The notes beneath the pieces were generated by a model, which made no database searches, was not told the origin of the DNA, and worked only from the letters and a program-made list of their open reading frames with translations. Positions 34,644-43,931 of a DNA stretch of 64,000 nucleotides are shown here, piece after piece. A program made the translations under genes and the position numbers. Within the stretch, counting starts at the first letter, position 1. Each line of letters opens with the position of its first letter. Location of the stretch: contig NZ_VWSF01000008.1 in assembly GCF_008629685.1 (NCBI RefSeq), positions 62,001 to 126,000 of the forward strand, given 5' to 3'. Source of the DNA: Adhaeribacter rhizoryzae (GTDB lineage Bacteria > Bacteroidota > Bacteroidia > Cytophagales > Hymenobacteraceae).

Positions 34644-36059
34644 ATGATAACCGGACGTGTACGTGCTCCTGAGTTAAATACCAGGCACGGTTGGCTTAAT
34701 ACCGATAAGAACTATACTTTAAAAGAATTACGAGGTAAAGTTGTGCTGCTCGATTTCTGGACCATGGGCTGCATTAACTGCCAGCACATTATTCCGGATT
34801 TAAACCGCTTAGAAGCGGAATACCCCGAAGAACTGGTGGTAATTGGGGTGCACTCAGCCAAATTCGACGCTGAGAAAAGCCAGAACAGCATCCGGAAAGC
34901 CATCTTAAAATTTGGCATTAACCACCCGGTTATCAACGATGCCGATTTTGAGTTATGGCGGCAGTACGCCATTAACGCCTGGCCCACCGTAGTATTAATT
35001 GATCCGGATGGGAATGTAATTGGCCAGAAAGCTGGCGAAAACATTTATGAAGTGGTTAAACCCAATATCGACCAGCTTATTCAGGATTTTGGGCCGAAGC
35101 TAAACCGCGAAATATTGCCGTTGCAGCCGGAAACTAGTCTGGATACACCTTTGCAATTTCCGGGCAAAATGATAGCCGCCGCCGATGGTAGTATTTTTTT
35201 ATCGGATAGCGGGCATAACCGCATTTTACAAATTACTACAGAAGGGCAGGTGCTAGCCATAATTGGCAACGGCGAAGCCGGCTTTGATAACGGAACCTAC
35301 GAAGAAGCAACTTTCCGGGAACCACAGGGTTTAGCCCTGAAAGGTAATATTTTGTACGTAGCCGATACCAAAAACAACGCCATTCGGCTGGTGGATTTAG
35401 TAGAAAGAACGGTGTTTACCGCTGCTGGCACCGGCGAACTGGAATATTATTTTTACCAGGAGAAACTAGATGAACCCGTAAACCCGAATAGTCCCTGGGA
35501 TTTAGCCCTCGTGGATGAAGTGTTGTATATTGCCAATGCGGGCAATCACCAAATATTGCGCATGGATTTACGCACCGAAAAAGTGATGCGGTTTGCTGGC
35601 AACGGCCGCGAAGCCCTGGTGAATGGCCCCTTGCACGAAGCCAGTTTTAACCAGCCCAGCGGCCTGGCTCTGAAAGGTGATTTATTGTATGTAGCCGATG
35701 CCGAGGCCAGCGCTATTAGAGTTGTAGATGTAGCCGCCGGCACGGTACATACCTTGGTAGGTCATGGCTTATTCGATTTTGGCGATTTAGACGGAGCCGC
35801 CGATGTAGCGAAATTACAACACGCTGTTGGCCTGACGGTGGTAGACAGTAATTTATATATTGCCGATACCTACAACGGCAAAATAAAAGTGCTCGATTTA
35901 GAAAAGAAACGGGTACGTACCCTAATTGGCGGCCTGGATGAACCCAACGATGTAAAATTTATAAACGGCTTTTTGTGGGTTACCGATACCAACCATCACC
36001 AATTAATAAAAGTAAATTTAGAAACTAGCGAGAAACACCTGGTGCCAATCAGTTTTTAA
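34644..36059 (+). CDS. Thioredoxin-NHL repeat protein (NHLRC2-like)
   Basis: 471 residues. The N-terminal thioredoxin-like domain (about 1-155) carries a CxxC-type site TMGCINCQHIIPDL (Cys43, Cys46) on LLDFWTMG, like TlpA-group oxidoreductases, and is followed by five or six NHL beta-propeller blades (about 170-470), each with a L-x-V-A-D-x/N-x-x-x-I pattern, for example LYVADTKNNAIRLVD and LYVADAEASAIRVVD. This layout equals that of animal NHLRC2. No signal peptide, so probably cytoplasmic. Role unknown; redox or scaffold. Confidence 0.85.
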   Translation: MITGRVRAPELNTRHGWLNTDKNYTLKELRGKVVLLDFWTMGCINCQHIIPDLNRLEAEYPEELVVIGVHSAKFDAEKSQNSIRKAILKFGINHPVINDADFELWRQYAINAWPTVVLIDPDGNVIGQKAGENIYEVVKPNIDQLIQDFGPKLNREILPLQPETSLDTPLQFPGKMIAAADGSIFLSDSGHNRILQITTEGQVLAIIGNGEAGFDNGTYEEATFREPQGLALKGNILYVADTKNNAIRLVDLVERTVFTAAGTGELEYYFYQEKLDEPVNPNSPWDLALVDEVLYIANAGNHQILRMDLRTEKVMRFAGNGREALVNGPLHEASFNQPSGLALKGDLLYVADAEASAIRVVDVAAGTVHTLVGHGLFDFGDLDGAADVAKLQHAVGLTVVDSNLYIADTYNGKIKVLDLEKKRVRTLIGGLDEPNDVKFINGFLWVTDTNHHQLIKVNLETSEKHLVPISF

Positions 36060-36091
36060 AGCTGATTATACACTAAATAACAAGGCTTAAA

Positions 36092-36162
36092 TAATTTAAA
36101 ATTCGTATATTTTAAGGAGCGGTAATATTTGCTGCTCCTTAAAATATACGAATTTTAAATTA
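36092..36162. repeat. 29-bp perfect inverted repeat just before sdaA
   Basis: Bases 36092-36120 are the exact reverse complement of 36134-36162, with a 13-base loop. The right arm ends 5 bases before the ATG at 36168, so any RNA reading through would hide the ribosome-binding site. It starts 33 bases after the NHL gene stop and could also end that transcript, although no separate T-run follows. Confidence 0.85.
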
Positions 36163-36167
36163 ATACC

Positions 36168-37073
36168 ATGTCGTTGTTATTTCAGGATTTTGCCAGTTGG
36201 GAAAAGCATTACCAGGAAACGGGCGAACCACTTTACCAGCCGGTTTTACAATACGAAATTGAGCAGAAAGACCGGACCGAAGCTTATATCTGGGAAAATA
36301 TTGCCCGGGCTTACGACGTAATGCGCGAAGCCGTGAAAACCGGTTTAACCCAGAACATGACATCCCGCTCGGGTATGGTAAACAACGGTGCCAAAAAAGT
36401 TGCTGCCACACCAATAACGGTTCTTAGTCCTGATTTTAAATTGTTAATAGCGCGTACGTTGGGCGCTAAAGAAGTAAACTCGTGTATGGGCCGGGTGGTG
36501 GCAGCGCCTACGGCCGGGGCTTCGGGCATTTTACCCGGCATACTTACCACGTTGCAGGATATTCACCAACTCGATGACCGCAAAATTCACGAAGCGTTAT
36601 TAGTAGCCGCCGGTATTGCTTTAATTATAGAAGAAAATGCCTCGTTGGCTGGGGCTGTAGGTGGTTGCCAGGCCGAAACCGGTAGTGCGGCGGCCATGGG
36701 GGCCGGAGCCATTGTGTATTGTCTGGGCGGTACGGTGCCGCAGGCTTTTAATGCGGTAGCTATTACCATCCAATGTATGCTGGGCTTGGTTTGCGATCCG
36801 GTGGCCGGGTTGGTAGAAGTGCCCTGCATTGTACGTAATGCCAGCGCCGCGGCCATTGCTTTTTCCTCGGCGCAAATTGCCATTGCCGGCGTAGACCCAG
36901 TTATACCCGTAGATCAATGTGTAATGGCTTTGGGCGAAGTAGGGCAGAGCATGGAAACCCGCTACAAAGAAACGGCCTTAGGTGGCCTAGCCAATACGCC
37001 CACCGGCCGGGCCATCGAAAAACAGGTACTGGTGCAGGATATCGAAATATTACCGGATACGCCGTCGGAATAA
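36168..37073 (+). CDS. sdaAA: L-serine ammonia-lyase, iron-sulfur type, alpha subunit
   Basis: 301 residues of the SDH_alpha domain. Cluster cysteines are seen in EVNSCMGRVVAAPTAGASG, GGCQAETGSAAAMG and LVCDPVAGLVEVPCIVRN, matching the alpha half of the [4Fe-4S] enzyme of Clostridium/Bacillus type. It deaminates L-serine to pyruvate in the cytoplasm, normally with a separate beta subunit (SDH_beta domain), which is not found in the window. Length slightly above typical. A 29-bp palindrome sits directly before its start codon. It ends 2 bases from the convergent SdpI-like gene. Confidence 0.93.
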   Translation: MSLLFQDFASWEKHYQETGEPLYQPVLQYEIEQKDRTEAYIWENIARAYDVMREAVKTGLTQNMTSRSGMVNNGAKKVAATPITVLSPDFKLLIARTLGAKEVNSCMGRVVAAPTAGASGILPGILTTLQDIHQLDDRKIHEALLVAAGIALIIEENASLAGAVGGCQAETGSAAAMGAGAIVYCLGGTVPQAFNAVAITIQCMLGLVCDPVAGLVEVPCIVRNASAAAIAFSSAQIAIAGVDPVIPVDQCVMALGEVGQSMETRYKETALGGLANTPTGRAIEKQVLVQDIEILPDTPSE

Positions 37074-37075
37074 AA

Positions 37076-37744
37076 TTATTCCTTGGAATTTACTGGTGGG
37101 TGATTTTTATAAATAAAATACGAGTAAACCACCGGGGTTACTACCAGCACACCCAGGTAAATAAAAAATACCCATTGTTTTTTGTGCCAGAAATCGAATA
37201 TTAACAACAGTAGCGAACTCAGAACCCAAACCTGAGCCGTAAACCGGTGCGTTTTATTCCAAACATAGGAACTACTTAAAGTCCAGGGTGTTTTAATACC
37301 GATAAAATTATTTGGCCGGATACTACCTAAATAATTGCCCAAAAGCAGAAACAGACCAATTAATCCGTATTTTATTGTTAGTGCTACCGGTAACTCATAG
37401 CCCAACGCCATAAAGGAAAAAATAAAAAACAAATAAGTAATAAACAGGTGGGTAATTACCTGCAGAATATACCATTTGGGCTGAAAGACAGCATAACTTT
37501 TTCCTTTTGGGTCGAGGTGCGGCAATACCAGAAACAGCCCAAACAATAACAGGTTAAACGCCGCTAAACCCACAAAAGCCAGTTTGCTGCCGTAACCATC
37601 TGCTTCGCCATGCAGGTTCCAGTGCAGCGGCACGCGGGTGGGCAACTCGTTCCAGAATATTGCCAGAAAAATAAAGGGCAGAACAATTATTAGCAGCCGT
37701 AAACTTTCCTTTTGTAACCAGCTGGCCTTTTTTGCCTGCTGCAT
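37076..37744 (-). CDS. SdpI/DUF1648 family membrane protein
   Basis: 222 residues with about six membrane helices. The first part (IFWNELPTRVPLHWNLHGEADG) is the DUF1648 signature, with W-N-x-x-G-x-x-D; the C-terminal half (LLLGNYLGSIRPNNFIGIKTPWTLSSSYVWNKTHR) matches the SdpI family. In Bacillus SdpI gives immunity against the SdpC toxin and inactivates the repressor SdpR; here there is no Sdp system and the job is unknown. It starts directly at the stop of the glycerophosphodiesterase gene, so both are cotranscribed. Confidence 0.87.
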   Translation of the reverse strand: MQQAKKASWLQKESLRLLIIVLPFIFLAIFWNELPTRVPLHWNLHGEADGYGSKLAFVGLAAFNLLLFGLFLVLPHLDPKGKSYAVFQPKWYILQVITHLFITYLFFIFSFMALGYELPVALTIKYGLIGLFLLLGNYLGSIRPNNFIGIKTPWTLSSSYVWNKTHRFTAQVWVLSSLLLLIFDFWHKKQWVFFIYLGVLVVTPVVYSYFIYKNHPPVNSKE

Positions 37745-38635
37745 TTATTCAATTTCCAGTTGTGAAATCGAACTGGACATAACACCATCGGCACCCAGGG
37801 CCAGTACCCGGTTAATGGCTTGCGGGTCGTCTACGGTCCAGGGATACGTTTTGAAACCGCTGTTATGAAGTTCTTTTACAAAACCTTGGGTAGTAAAATA
37901 TTGGTTGGCATTAATGGCCATGGCCCGGTCGTATTTATCGAAATTACCCCATTGTAACCTATGGTCGAAGTAAAGCGGAATAAAAGGAATTTTGGCTACT
38001 ATTAATTTGTGTGTTGGCACGGCTAATTCGTTTTTCCAGATATTTTCTAAAACCGGGTCGTAGAAGGTTTGTAAAATACACCAGTTTTGGGCTTTGTTTT
38101 CCTGAATAATTGCTAAAATTTTATTTTCAATGCCATTATACAATCCGTCCCGGCCTTTTTTTATTTCAATAAGCAGCTTTTTTCTGCCTTTTACCAAAGC
38201 TAAGGTTTCGCTTAAGGTGGGTACACGCTCGTGCTGGTACGCCGAATCGTACCACAAGCCAGCGTCCAGCTTCTTTATTTCGGCCAGTGTTAGACTGGCA
38301 ATGGTGCCTTGCCCGTTGGTAGTGCGGTTTACGGTGGCATCGTGCATTAAAATTATTGCACCGTCTTTTGTTTGGTGCACATCTACTTCTATGTAATCTG
38401 CCGGGCCTTGCAAGGCTTTTTTAACAGCGGCCAGGGTGTTTTCGGGGGCAACATCGGAAGCGCCCCGGTGGGCAATCAGGTTTATTTTTCGTCGCTGTTT
38501 GGTTAGTTGAATTTTTTCGTCTTTACCGGAATCGCAGGAAACAAAATACAAGGTTACACAGGCCATTATTCCCAGGCCTATTACAAACCGGTTAATTTTT
38601 AGCTGAAAGTTGTTGAATATTTTAGCCACGGCCAT
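37745..38635 (-). CDS. ugpQ: Glycerophosphodiester phosphodiesterase
   Basis: 296 residues. A hydrophobic segment near residues 15-33 ends in YFVSC, so it may be a lipoprotein (Cys34). The GDPD TIM-barrel motifs follow: IAHRGASDVAPENT (catalytic His), YIEVDVHQTKDG with metal-binding Glu and Asp, and LMHDATVNRTTNG. It releases glycerol-3-phosphate from glycerophosphodiesters outside the cytoplasm. Its start lies at the head of a two-gene operon with the SdpI-like gene. Confidence 0.92.
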   Translation of the reverse strand: MAVAKIFNNFQLKINRFVIGLGIMACVTLYFVSCDSGKDEKIQLTKQRRKINLIAHRGASDVAPENTLAAVKKALQGPADYIEVDVHQTKDGAIILMHDATVNRTTNGQGTIASLTLAEIKKLDAGLWYDSAYQHERVPTLSETLALVKGRKKLLIEIKKGRDGLYNGIENKILAIIQENKAQNWCILQTFYDPVLENIWKNELAVPTHKLIVAKIPFIPLYFDHRLQWGNFDKYDRAMAINANQYFTTQGFVKELHNSGFKTYPWTVDDPQAINRVLALGADGVMSSSISQLEIE

Positions 38636-38812
38636 ACTAATTATGCGAAGCTAATTTACAATAATAACTCGCATTAAAAATAGTTAGGGTAGCTTATATT
38701 TATTAACCCAAGTGTGTATACTAAGCTAATATTTACTTGTAAATAGAATAGTAAATAAGTCTTAAGTTCCGGTTTACGATAAGAGTACTTTGAAGGAATT
38801 TCAGAAGTTTGG

Positions 38813-38853
38813 GGCAAATAAAAAAAGCTCCTGGAACAAATGTTGGGAGCTTT
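38813..38853 (-). terminator. Terminator after the GAF-domain gene
   Basis: AAAGCTCC (38824-38831) pairs with GGAGCTTT (38846-38853). Read on the minus strand it is followed by TTTTTATTTG, and it lies 36 bases beyond the GAF gene stop. Confidence 0.75.
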
Positions 38854-38889
38854 ACTTTATATTCTTTGGTAAGGATTGCTAAATATTGA

Positions 38890-39390
38890 TTACCGGTTTT
38901 GAATTTCATCTTCTATAATGGCCGCCAGGTGTTGGAGTACGCGCTGGTCGGCTTCTGAAAAATCGCGCGGCTCTTTATCTACCACGCAAATAGAACCAAC
39001 AGTATAGCCATCGGCAGTTTTTATAGGAGCACCGGCGTAAAACCGCAGGCCAAATTCCCCCACTACCAAAGGATTGGCCAATAAACAAGGTTCGGTGGTG
39101 GCGTTTTTGAAAACAGTTATGTCTTCGTTTAATACTACTAAAGAACAAAGGCTAACGCCGCGGTTTACTTCCAGGGTGTCTTCCATGCCCACATTAGCTT
39201 TAAACCAAACCCGGTCAGAATCTACGAAAGAAACCAGCGCAATCGGAACATTAAACATGTGTGCCGCCATAGCCGCCACATTCGCAAAAGATTTTTCGGT
39301 GGGTGTATCCAGTATTTGTAATTCGTGTAACCGGGCAAGTCTTTCTGTTTCGTTATCCGGAATAATGGGTACACCAAAAGTATTAAGCAT
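38890..39390 (-). CDS. Single GAF-domain protein
   Basis: 166 residues that are almost wholly one GAF domain: ERLARLHELQILDTPTEKSF, then IALVSFVDSDRVWFKANVG, SLCSLVV, and LRFYAGAPIKTADGYTVGSI with VDKEPRDFSEAD. This form, common in Bacteroidota and often fused to histidine kinases, is here without an output domain. The cysteines in SLCSLVV are typical of this sub-group. A small-molecule or redox sensor is plausible; partner unknown. No neighbours suggest a pathway. Confidence 0.9.
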   Translation of the reverse strand: MLNTFGVPIIPDNETERLARLHELQILDTPTEKSFANVAAMAAHMFNVPIALVSFVDSDRVWFKANVGMEDTLEVNRGVSLCSLVVLNEDITVFKNATTEPCLLANPLVVGEFGLRFYAGAPIKTADGYTVGSICVVDKEPRDFSEADQRVLQHLAAIIEDEIQNR

Positions 39391-39622
39391 GAGTATAAAT
39401 TAAATGCGGAAATATTAAAGCTAGCTTACGGGTAAATAATTATTTCGGCTTAAACCAGCCGGAAAATTATTGGAGCCGGTAGTGGTTGGGTTAAATAAAA
39501 AGTTTTTTGGCTATTACGCCGGGTATAGAATAACCAGAAGCAGCATAAGGGGTAAACCGAAAAAAGAGGCTTATGTTTTGGGTAGTGTAGTTATTTGGGT
39601 GGGCAAAAGCCTTAATACTGAA

Positions 39623-39673
39623 AATATTGCTTAATAAGCCTATGGGGTTAGCAGCGGCTTACTAAGCAATATT
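39623..39673 (-). terminator. Long hairpin after lutB
   Basis: 18-bp arms (39623-39640 and 39656-39673) with one mismatch and a 15-base loop begin right after the lutB stop codon. On the minus strand TTTTCAG follows. Both arms start with AATATTGCTTA. Confidence 0.75.
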
Positions 39674-39674
39674 A

Positions 39675-41054
39675 TTATTTTTGCTGATGTTCTTTCCAGA
39701 GATCTTTAAAGGTTTTGGAAGGTACAGTAAGCGGCTCACGTTTTTTGCTCCAGGTATCTTTTAAGATTAAGCGCAAACCGTAATTTTTAAGGCCGGTTGG
39801 CACCAGGTTAACCCACGATTTGTGTTTCATGGCGGTTTCCCAAACCCGGAAAGCCATTTTTTCTTGCTTATCTACGTGGCCTTCGGCTACACTTTGCTGC
39901 CGGTTTAATAACAGTAAGCTATGCAAATTAATTTTAACCGGACAAACCGAGGTGCAAGCGCCGCATAACGAACTGGCGTAACTCAAATGCTTGTTATCGG
40001 CCATGCCTTCGTAGTGCGGCGATATAACCGAACCAATAGGGCCGCTGTAAGTAGTTTCGTAGGTGTGGCCGCCAATATTTTTGTAAACCGGGCAAACATT
40101 CAGGCAGGCGCCGCACCGGATACAGTTTAGCGCTTCGCGTTTTTCGGGCAAAGCCAGTAAATCGGTACGGCCGTTATCGAGCAGAATGACATACATTTCG
40201 TCGGGGCCGTCTTTTTCCTGAGGCTGCCTGGGGCCGGTAAAAATAGTATTGTAAACCGTTACATTTTGCCCGGTGCCGCTGGTTGCCAGCAAAGGCCAGA
40301 ATAAATCCAAATCGTTTAAAGAAGGAATTACTTTCTCGATGCCAACAATGGCAATATGCGTTTTCGGGAATGTAGTAGACAAACGGCCGTTGCCTTCGTT
40401 TTCGGTTAGAGCCACGCCGCCAATATCCGAAATCAAAAAATTACCGCCGGTAATGCCTACTTCGGCCGAAGTATATTTGTCGCGGAGCAACATGCGGGCC
40501 GTTAACACCAGTTCCTGCGCATCATCGGTAGGCCGGATACGCAGTTTTTTTACGAACAGCTCGGCAATATCTTTTTTAGACATGTGCATGGCCGGCGTTA
40601 CAATGTGGTACGGCCGCTGGTCGGCGAGCTGCACAATATATTCGCCCAAATCGGTTTCTACGGTATCAATGCCGTGCTTGCCCAAATATTCATTTAAATG
40701 AATTTCTTCGGTGGTCATCGATTTCGATTTTACCACTGTTTTCACCCGCCGGCGCTGCATAATTTGCCCAATTTCCCGCAGAGCTTCGTCTTTGTTCTGG
40801 GCCCAGATTACCTTGCCGCCCCGCTGCGTAAAATTGCGCTCGAACTCGTTTAAATATTTATCGAGGTTATTAATAACATTGGTTTTAATATAAGATGCCC
40901 GGGCACGCGCCAATTCGTGGTCTGCGTATTGGTTCAAACCATTTTTTACCGCAACATTATATTTGCCAATATTAAATCTTATTTTTCGCCGGTGTTCCAG
41001 ATCAAATGCCTTCGCCTCGGAGTCCTGCAGAAATTGCTTTAATTTAATGCTCAC
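39675..41054 (-). CDS. lutB: LutB-like iron-sulfur lactate oxidation subunit
   Basis: 459 residues. The N-terminal LUD domain (about 60-290) is followed by two [4Fe-4S] motifs, CIRCGACLNVCPVYKNIGG and CGACTSVCPVKINLH, and a C-terminal helical tail. LutB works with LutA (cysteine-rich) and LutC in the lactate-oxidising complex. Neither partner is in the window, although lutABC usually cluster. It could therefore be scattered in this genome or act with other proteins. The sequence fits the family over its full length. Confidence 0.92.
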   Translation of the reverse strand: MSIKLKQFLQDSEAKAFDLEHRRKIRFNIGKYNVAVKNGLNQYADHELARARASYIKTNVINNLDKYLNEFERNFTQRGGKVIWAQNKDEALREIGQIMQRRRVKTVVKSKSMTTEEIHLNEYLGKHGIDTVETDLGEYIVQLADQRPYHIVTPAMHMSKKDIAELFVKKLRIRPTDDAQELVLTARMLLRDKYTSAEVGITGGNFLISDIGGVALTENEGNGRLSTTFPKTHIAIVGIEKVIPSLNDLDLFWPLLATSGTGQNVTVYNTIFTGPRQPQEKDGPDEMYVILLDNGRTDLLALPEKREALNCIRCGACLNVCPVYKNIGGHTYETTYSGPIGSVISPHYEGMADNKHLSYASSLCGACTSVCPVKINLHSLLLLNRQQSVAEGHVDKQEKMAFRVWETAMKHKSWVNLVPTGLKNYGLRLILKDTWSKKREPLTVPSKTFKDLWKEHQQK

Positions 41055-41332
41055 TGTTTATATTTTTTAAGGGCAGCTTTCCAAGGTACTACCATTTATT
41101 ACCAGTTGATTATAGCGGCTAATCTCCTCTGGAAAATGAACAAGAGTAAACCGCTTTAGAAAGAACGTAATAACCCGCCGTTTATGTCGCATCTCAAACG
41201 AGTTTTAATCAGCCTGATGCCATAGGGGTATAATACTACTGGCTTATTTACTAACCACTAATAGCTAATAACGTACTGGGCTTTACAGTAGCGTAGCTAT
41301 AGTAAAGGTGTTGTAAGCAGTAATATTTCAAC

Positions 41333-41722
41333 TTAGAAGATTTTATTTTTCTTATTTAAATAAAATTCTTCTGCTCTCTCGCTAAGAACACATCCCTTTT
41401 CTACTAAATAATGAAGACTCGTATACAACTCGGTTTCATTATTAGTATTCAAGCTTACTGTGATAATTGAATTAGTTCTTATAAAGTAAATATTATTAGT
41501 TTTTATCCAGATTAGGATATCAATTTTTTCAATTTCGCTATAATCAATTCTGCTAGTGAATAAAAATGCGCGATATTCAATGCCTGCTTCTGATAATATA
41601 AGTTTAGGATTGAAATTAGTAGAGGCGAAAGCAACCACCTTTGGCAAAAACTTAACACCTAGAAACCCAGCTTTTACTTTTATTTCTAGCCTTCCTTTTT
41701 CTCCTTCGACTTTAGGATTCAT
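41333..41722 (-). CDS. Small protein of unknown function
   Basis: 129 residues, soluble, with beta-rich predicted character in the first half (GRLEIKVKAGFLGVKFLPKVV, YRAFLFTSRIDYSEIEKIDIL), the rhythm of a PH-like or DUF304-type domain, and a short helical C-terminus. Not assigned to a family. Base composition is more AT-rich and codons such as AGA and ATA more common than in neighbours, which hints at an acquired or fast-evolving gene. It lies 32 bases after the M28 peptidase gene on the same strand. Confidence 0.6.
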   Translation of the reverse strand: MNPKVEGEKGRLEIKVKAGFLGVKFLPKVVAFASTNFNPKLILSEAGIEYRAFLFTSRIDYSEIEKIDILIWIKTNNIYFIRTNSIITVSLNTNNETELYTSLHYLVEKGCVLSERAEEFYLNKKNKIF

Positions 41723-41754
41723 ATTAATATTGCTTACAACTAATCCCCTGCCAG

Positions 41755-43413
41755 CTACTGCTTATTACTATCTACTTTCAGGCGTTCTTCGCGGTTTGCT
41801 ATTTCCCAGGCCGTGTAAAAGGCCAGGCGGGATACTTTTTCGGCACTGTCAAATAATATTTTATCTACTTCGTCGCTGGGTTGGTGGTAATCGTCGTGCA
41901 CGCCGTTGAAGTAAAAAATAATGGGAATCCGGTGCTTGGCAAAGTTGTAATGGTCGGAGCGATAGTAGAAACGGTTGGGATCGTTTTCGTCGTTAAACGT
42001 ATAATCCAGCTTTAGCTTAACGTATTGCTGGTTGGCTTGCTCGTTTATCTGGTGCAATTCCGAAGAAAGTTTGTCTGCGCCAATCACATAAATATAATTG
42101 CTGTCTTTGGTACGCTCGTATTTTTTATCCATGCGACCAATCATATCAATATTTATGTTGGCTACCGTATTTGCCAGCGGAAACACCGGATTATTAGAAT
42201 AATATTCGGAGCCTAGTAAACCTTTTTCTTCGGCAGTTACGGTCATAAACAGCATACTGCGGCGCGGACCAACGCCATCTTTCTTGGCTTGGGCAAAGGC
42301 TTCAGCCATTTCAATTACGGCTACCGTACCAGAGCCATCGTCGTTGGCACCGTTGAATATTTTATCGCCGGGTAAGTCTTCATTTACGCCTACGTGGTCG
42401 TAGTGCGCAGTTATCACCACAATTTCGTCTTTTTTATCCGTGCCTTCAATAAAGCCCAGTACGTTTTCGGTGGGCAGCGCCTGAATATCGCGGGTAGTTT
42501 TAACTTTTACGTTTTTAGCGCTGGAGAAAGCATTTGTACTTGGTTTGCCATTGGCAGCTGGGCGGTAAGCAAAAAGTTTCTCGGGCGTGGTATTCAGCAA
42601 AGCCGCACCTAAAGCCGGCGAAACATACAGCATACCGGTATTGGCTTGCCCATTGGTTTCGCTTTTCAGGCCAATGGTGGGGCGCTTGCCGTGGCTTTTT
42701 AACCGTTCGGTAAGTTCGTTAAATTCTGCGGCATTGGTACCGGTAACTACCAATATGCTCTTAGCGCCGTGTTTCATGGCGGCGTTGCGTTTGGTGCGCG
42801 GGTCGTTGCCCCAGTCCGAGGCTTTGCTGGTGCCGCTAACCAAATAATTGCCATTGCTGGCGCGGGGTTCGCCGGCCAGTACTACCACCATTTTGTCTTT
42901 CACGTTCAGGTTGGTGTAGTCCGAATATTTGGGCGCATCTATGCCGTGGCCGGCAAAAACTACTTCGGCGGTTTCTTCGGTTTGGTACGGCGAACTGCCT
43001 ACTACAAAGAAATCTTGCTGCATCATAAATTTGCGGGAACCTACTGTTATATGGCCCTCGCCCCAGGCGCTTTTCTCTAAATCAAAAGTTTGGTAATAAG
43101 GACTGGTGCTGCTGTTTTTTACCGGGCCAACCAGGCCGTCTTCTTTAAATTCTTTAGCAATATAAGCCGCTGCCATTTTCTGGCCTTTTTGCCCGGTATC
43201 GCGGCCTTCGTACTCGTCGGAAGCCAGAATGTGCAGGTGCTTAGATAAATCGGCTGCCGTAATGGTAGCTGCGTATTTAGGTGCCGCCTCCGATAAGTTG
43301 CTGGCTTTGGCGGGTAACTGGCTGGTATTGCCGCTACCCTGCAAAGTAGGTTTGGGCGCACAACCTGCCCCCAAGGCTAAAAATAGGATAAAAGGATAAA
43401 GTGATTTATTCAT
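41755..43413 (-). CDS. M28 family aminopeptidase, lipoprotein
   Basis: 552 residues. The signal peptide ends in a lipobox (LGAGC, Cys18). A PA-domain insert (about 130-290) precedes the zinc-peptidase core, whose ligands are seen in VVITAHYDHVG (His, Asp), GANDDGSG (Asp), VTAEEKGLLGSEYY (Glu-Glu), INIDMIGR (Asp) and GVHDDYHQPSDE (His). M28 enzymes remove N-terminal residues from peptides. Attachment to the outer membrane is inferred from the lipobox. It is followed by the small unknown gene and preceded by ispF. Confidence 0.94.
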   Translation of the reverse strand: MNKSLYPFILFLALGAGCAPKPTLQGSGNTSQLPAKASNLSEAAPKYAATITAADLSKHLHILASDEYEGRDTGQKGQKMAAAYIAKEFKEDGLVGPVKNSSTSPYYQTFDLEKSAWGEGHITVGSRKFMMQQDFFVVGSSPYQTEETAEVVFAGHGIDAPKYSDYTNLNVKDKMVVVLAGEPRASNGNYLVSGTSKASDWGNDPRTKRNAAMKHGAKSILVVTGTNAAEFNELTERLKSHGKRPTIGLKSETNGQANTGMLYVSPALGAALLNTTPEKLFAYRPAANGKPSTNAFSSAKNVKVKTTRDIQALPTENVLGFIEGTDKKDEIVVITAHYDHVGVNEDLPGDKIFNGANDDGSGTVAVIEMAEAFAQAKKDGVGPRRSMLFMTVTAEEKGLLGSEYYSNNPVFPLANTVANINIDMIGRMDKKYERTKDSNYIYVIGADKLSSELHQINEQANQQYVKLKLDYTFNDENDPNRFYYRSDHYNFAKHRIPIIFYFNGVHDDYHQPSDEVDKILFDSAEKVSRLAFYTAWEIANREERLKVDSNKQ

Positions 43414-43451
43414 ATAAAGTTTTTGTAGGTCTGGGTTGTGTAAGTTAAGTA

Positions 43452-43931
43452 TTAATCTTTGTAAATAAGTACGGTTGCATACGCAGCAACGCCTTCTTTG
43501 GTGCCTACAAAGCCTAACTTTTCGGTAGTGGTGGCTTTAACCGAAATATCGTCTTCGGGTATGTTCATTACCTCGGCCAAACAGGTTTTCATGGCCGGAA
43601 TATGTGGGTTTACTTTAGGCTCCTGCAAACAAACCGTAGAATCGATGTTGCCAATGGCGTAACCGTTTTCGGTTAAAAGCGCTACCACGCGCTGCAGCAA
43701 TATTTTAGAGTCGATGCCTTTGTATTGCGGATCTTTGTCGGAGAAATGATAACCAATATCGCGGAGGTTGGCTGCGCCCAGCAAGGCATCGCAAATAACG
43801 TGTATTAATACATCGGCATCGGAGTGGCCCAGCGCCCCGTGCGTATGCGGAATTTTAATGCCGCCTAACCAGAAATCAAGTCCTTCGCGCAACTGGTGTA
43901 CATCGTAGCCGAAGCCTGTTCTTATTTTCAT
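43452..43931 (-). CDS. ispF: 2-C-methyl-D-erythritol 2,4-cyclodiphosphate synthase
   Basis: 159 residues. Zinc-binding Asp10 and His12 occur in GFGYDVHQL, and the third ligand lies in HSDADVLIHVICDALLGAANL; the product-site loop DIGYHFSDKDPQYKG is present, as is the C-terminal VKATTTEKLGFVG. It makes the cyclodiphosphate intermediate of the non-mevalonate isoprenoid pathway. Starts 38 bases before the M28 gene begins on the same strand, so a shared transcript is likely. Confidence 0.97.
   Translation of the reverse strand: MKIRTGFGYDVHQLREGLDFWLGGIKIPHTHGALGHSDADVLIHVICDALLGAANLRDIGYHFSDKDPQYKGIDSKILLQRVVALLTENGYAIGNIDSTVCLQEPKVNPHIPAMKTCLAEVMNIPEDDISVKATTTEKLGFVGTKEGVAAYATVLIYKD

Noticed and set aside
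36311-36917. Several open minus-strand frames antisense to sdaA alpha
   Set aside because: They are shadows of the conserved sdaA frame; no homology-like features or starts.
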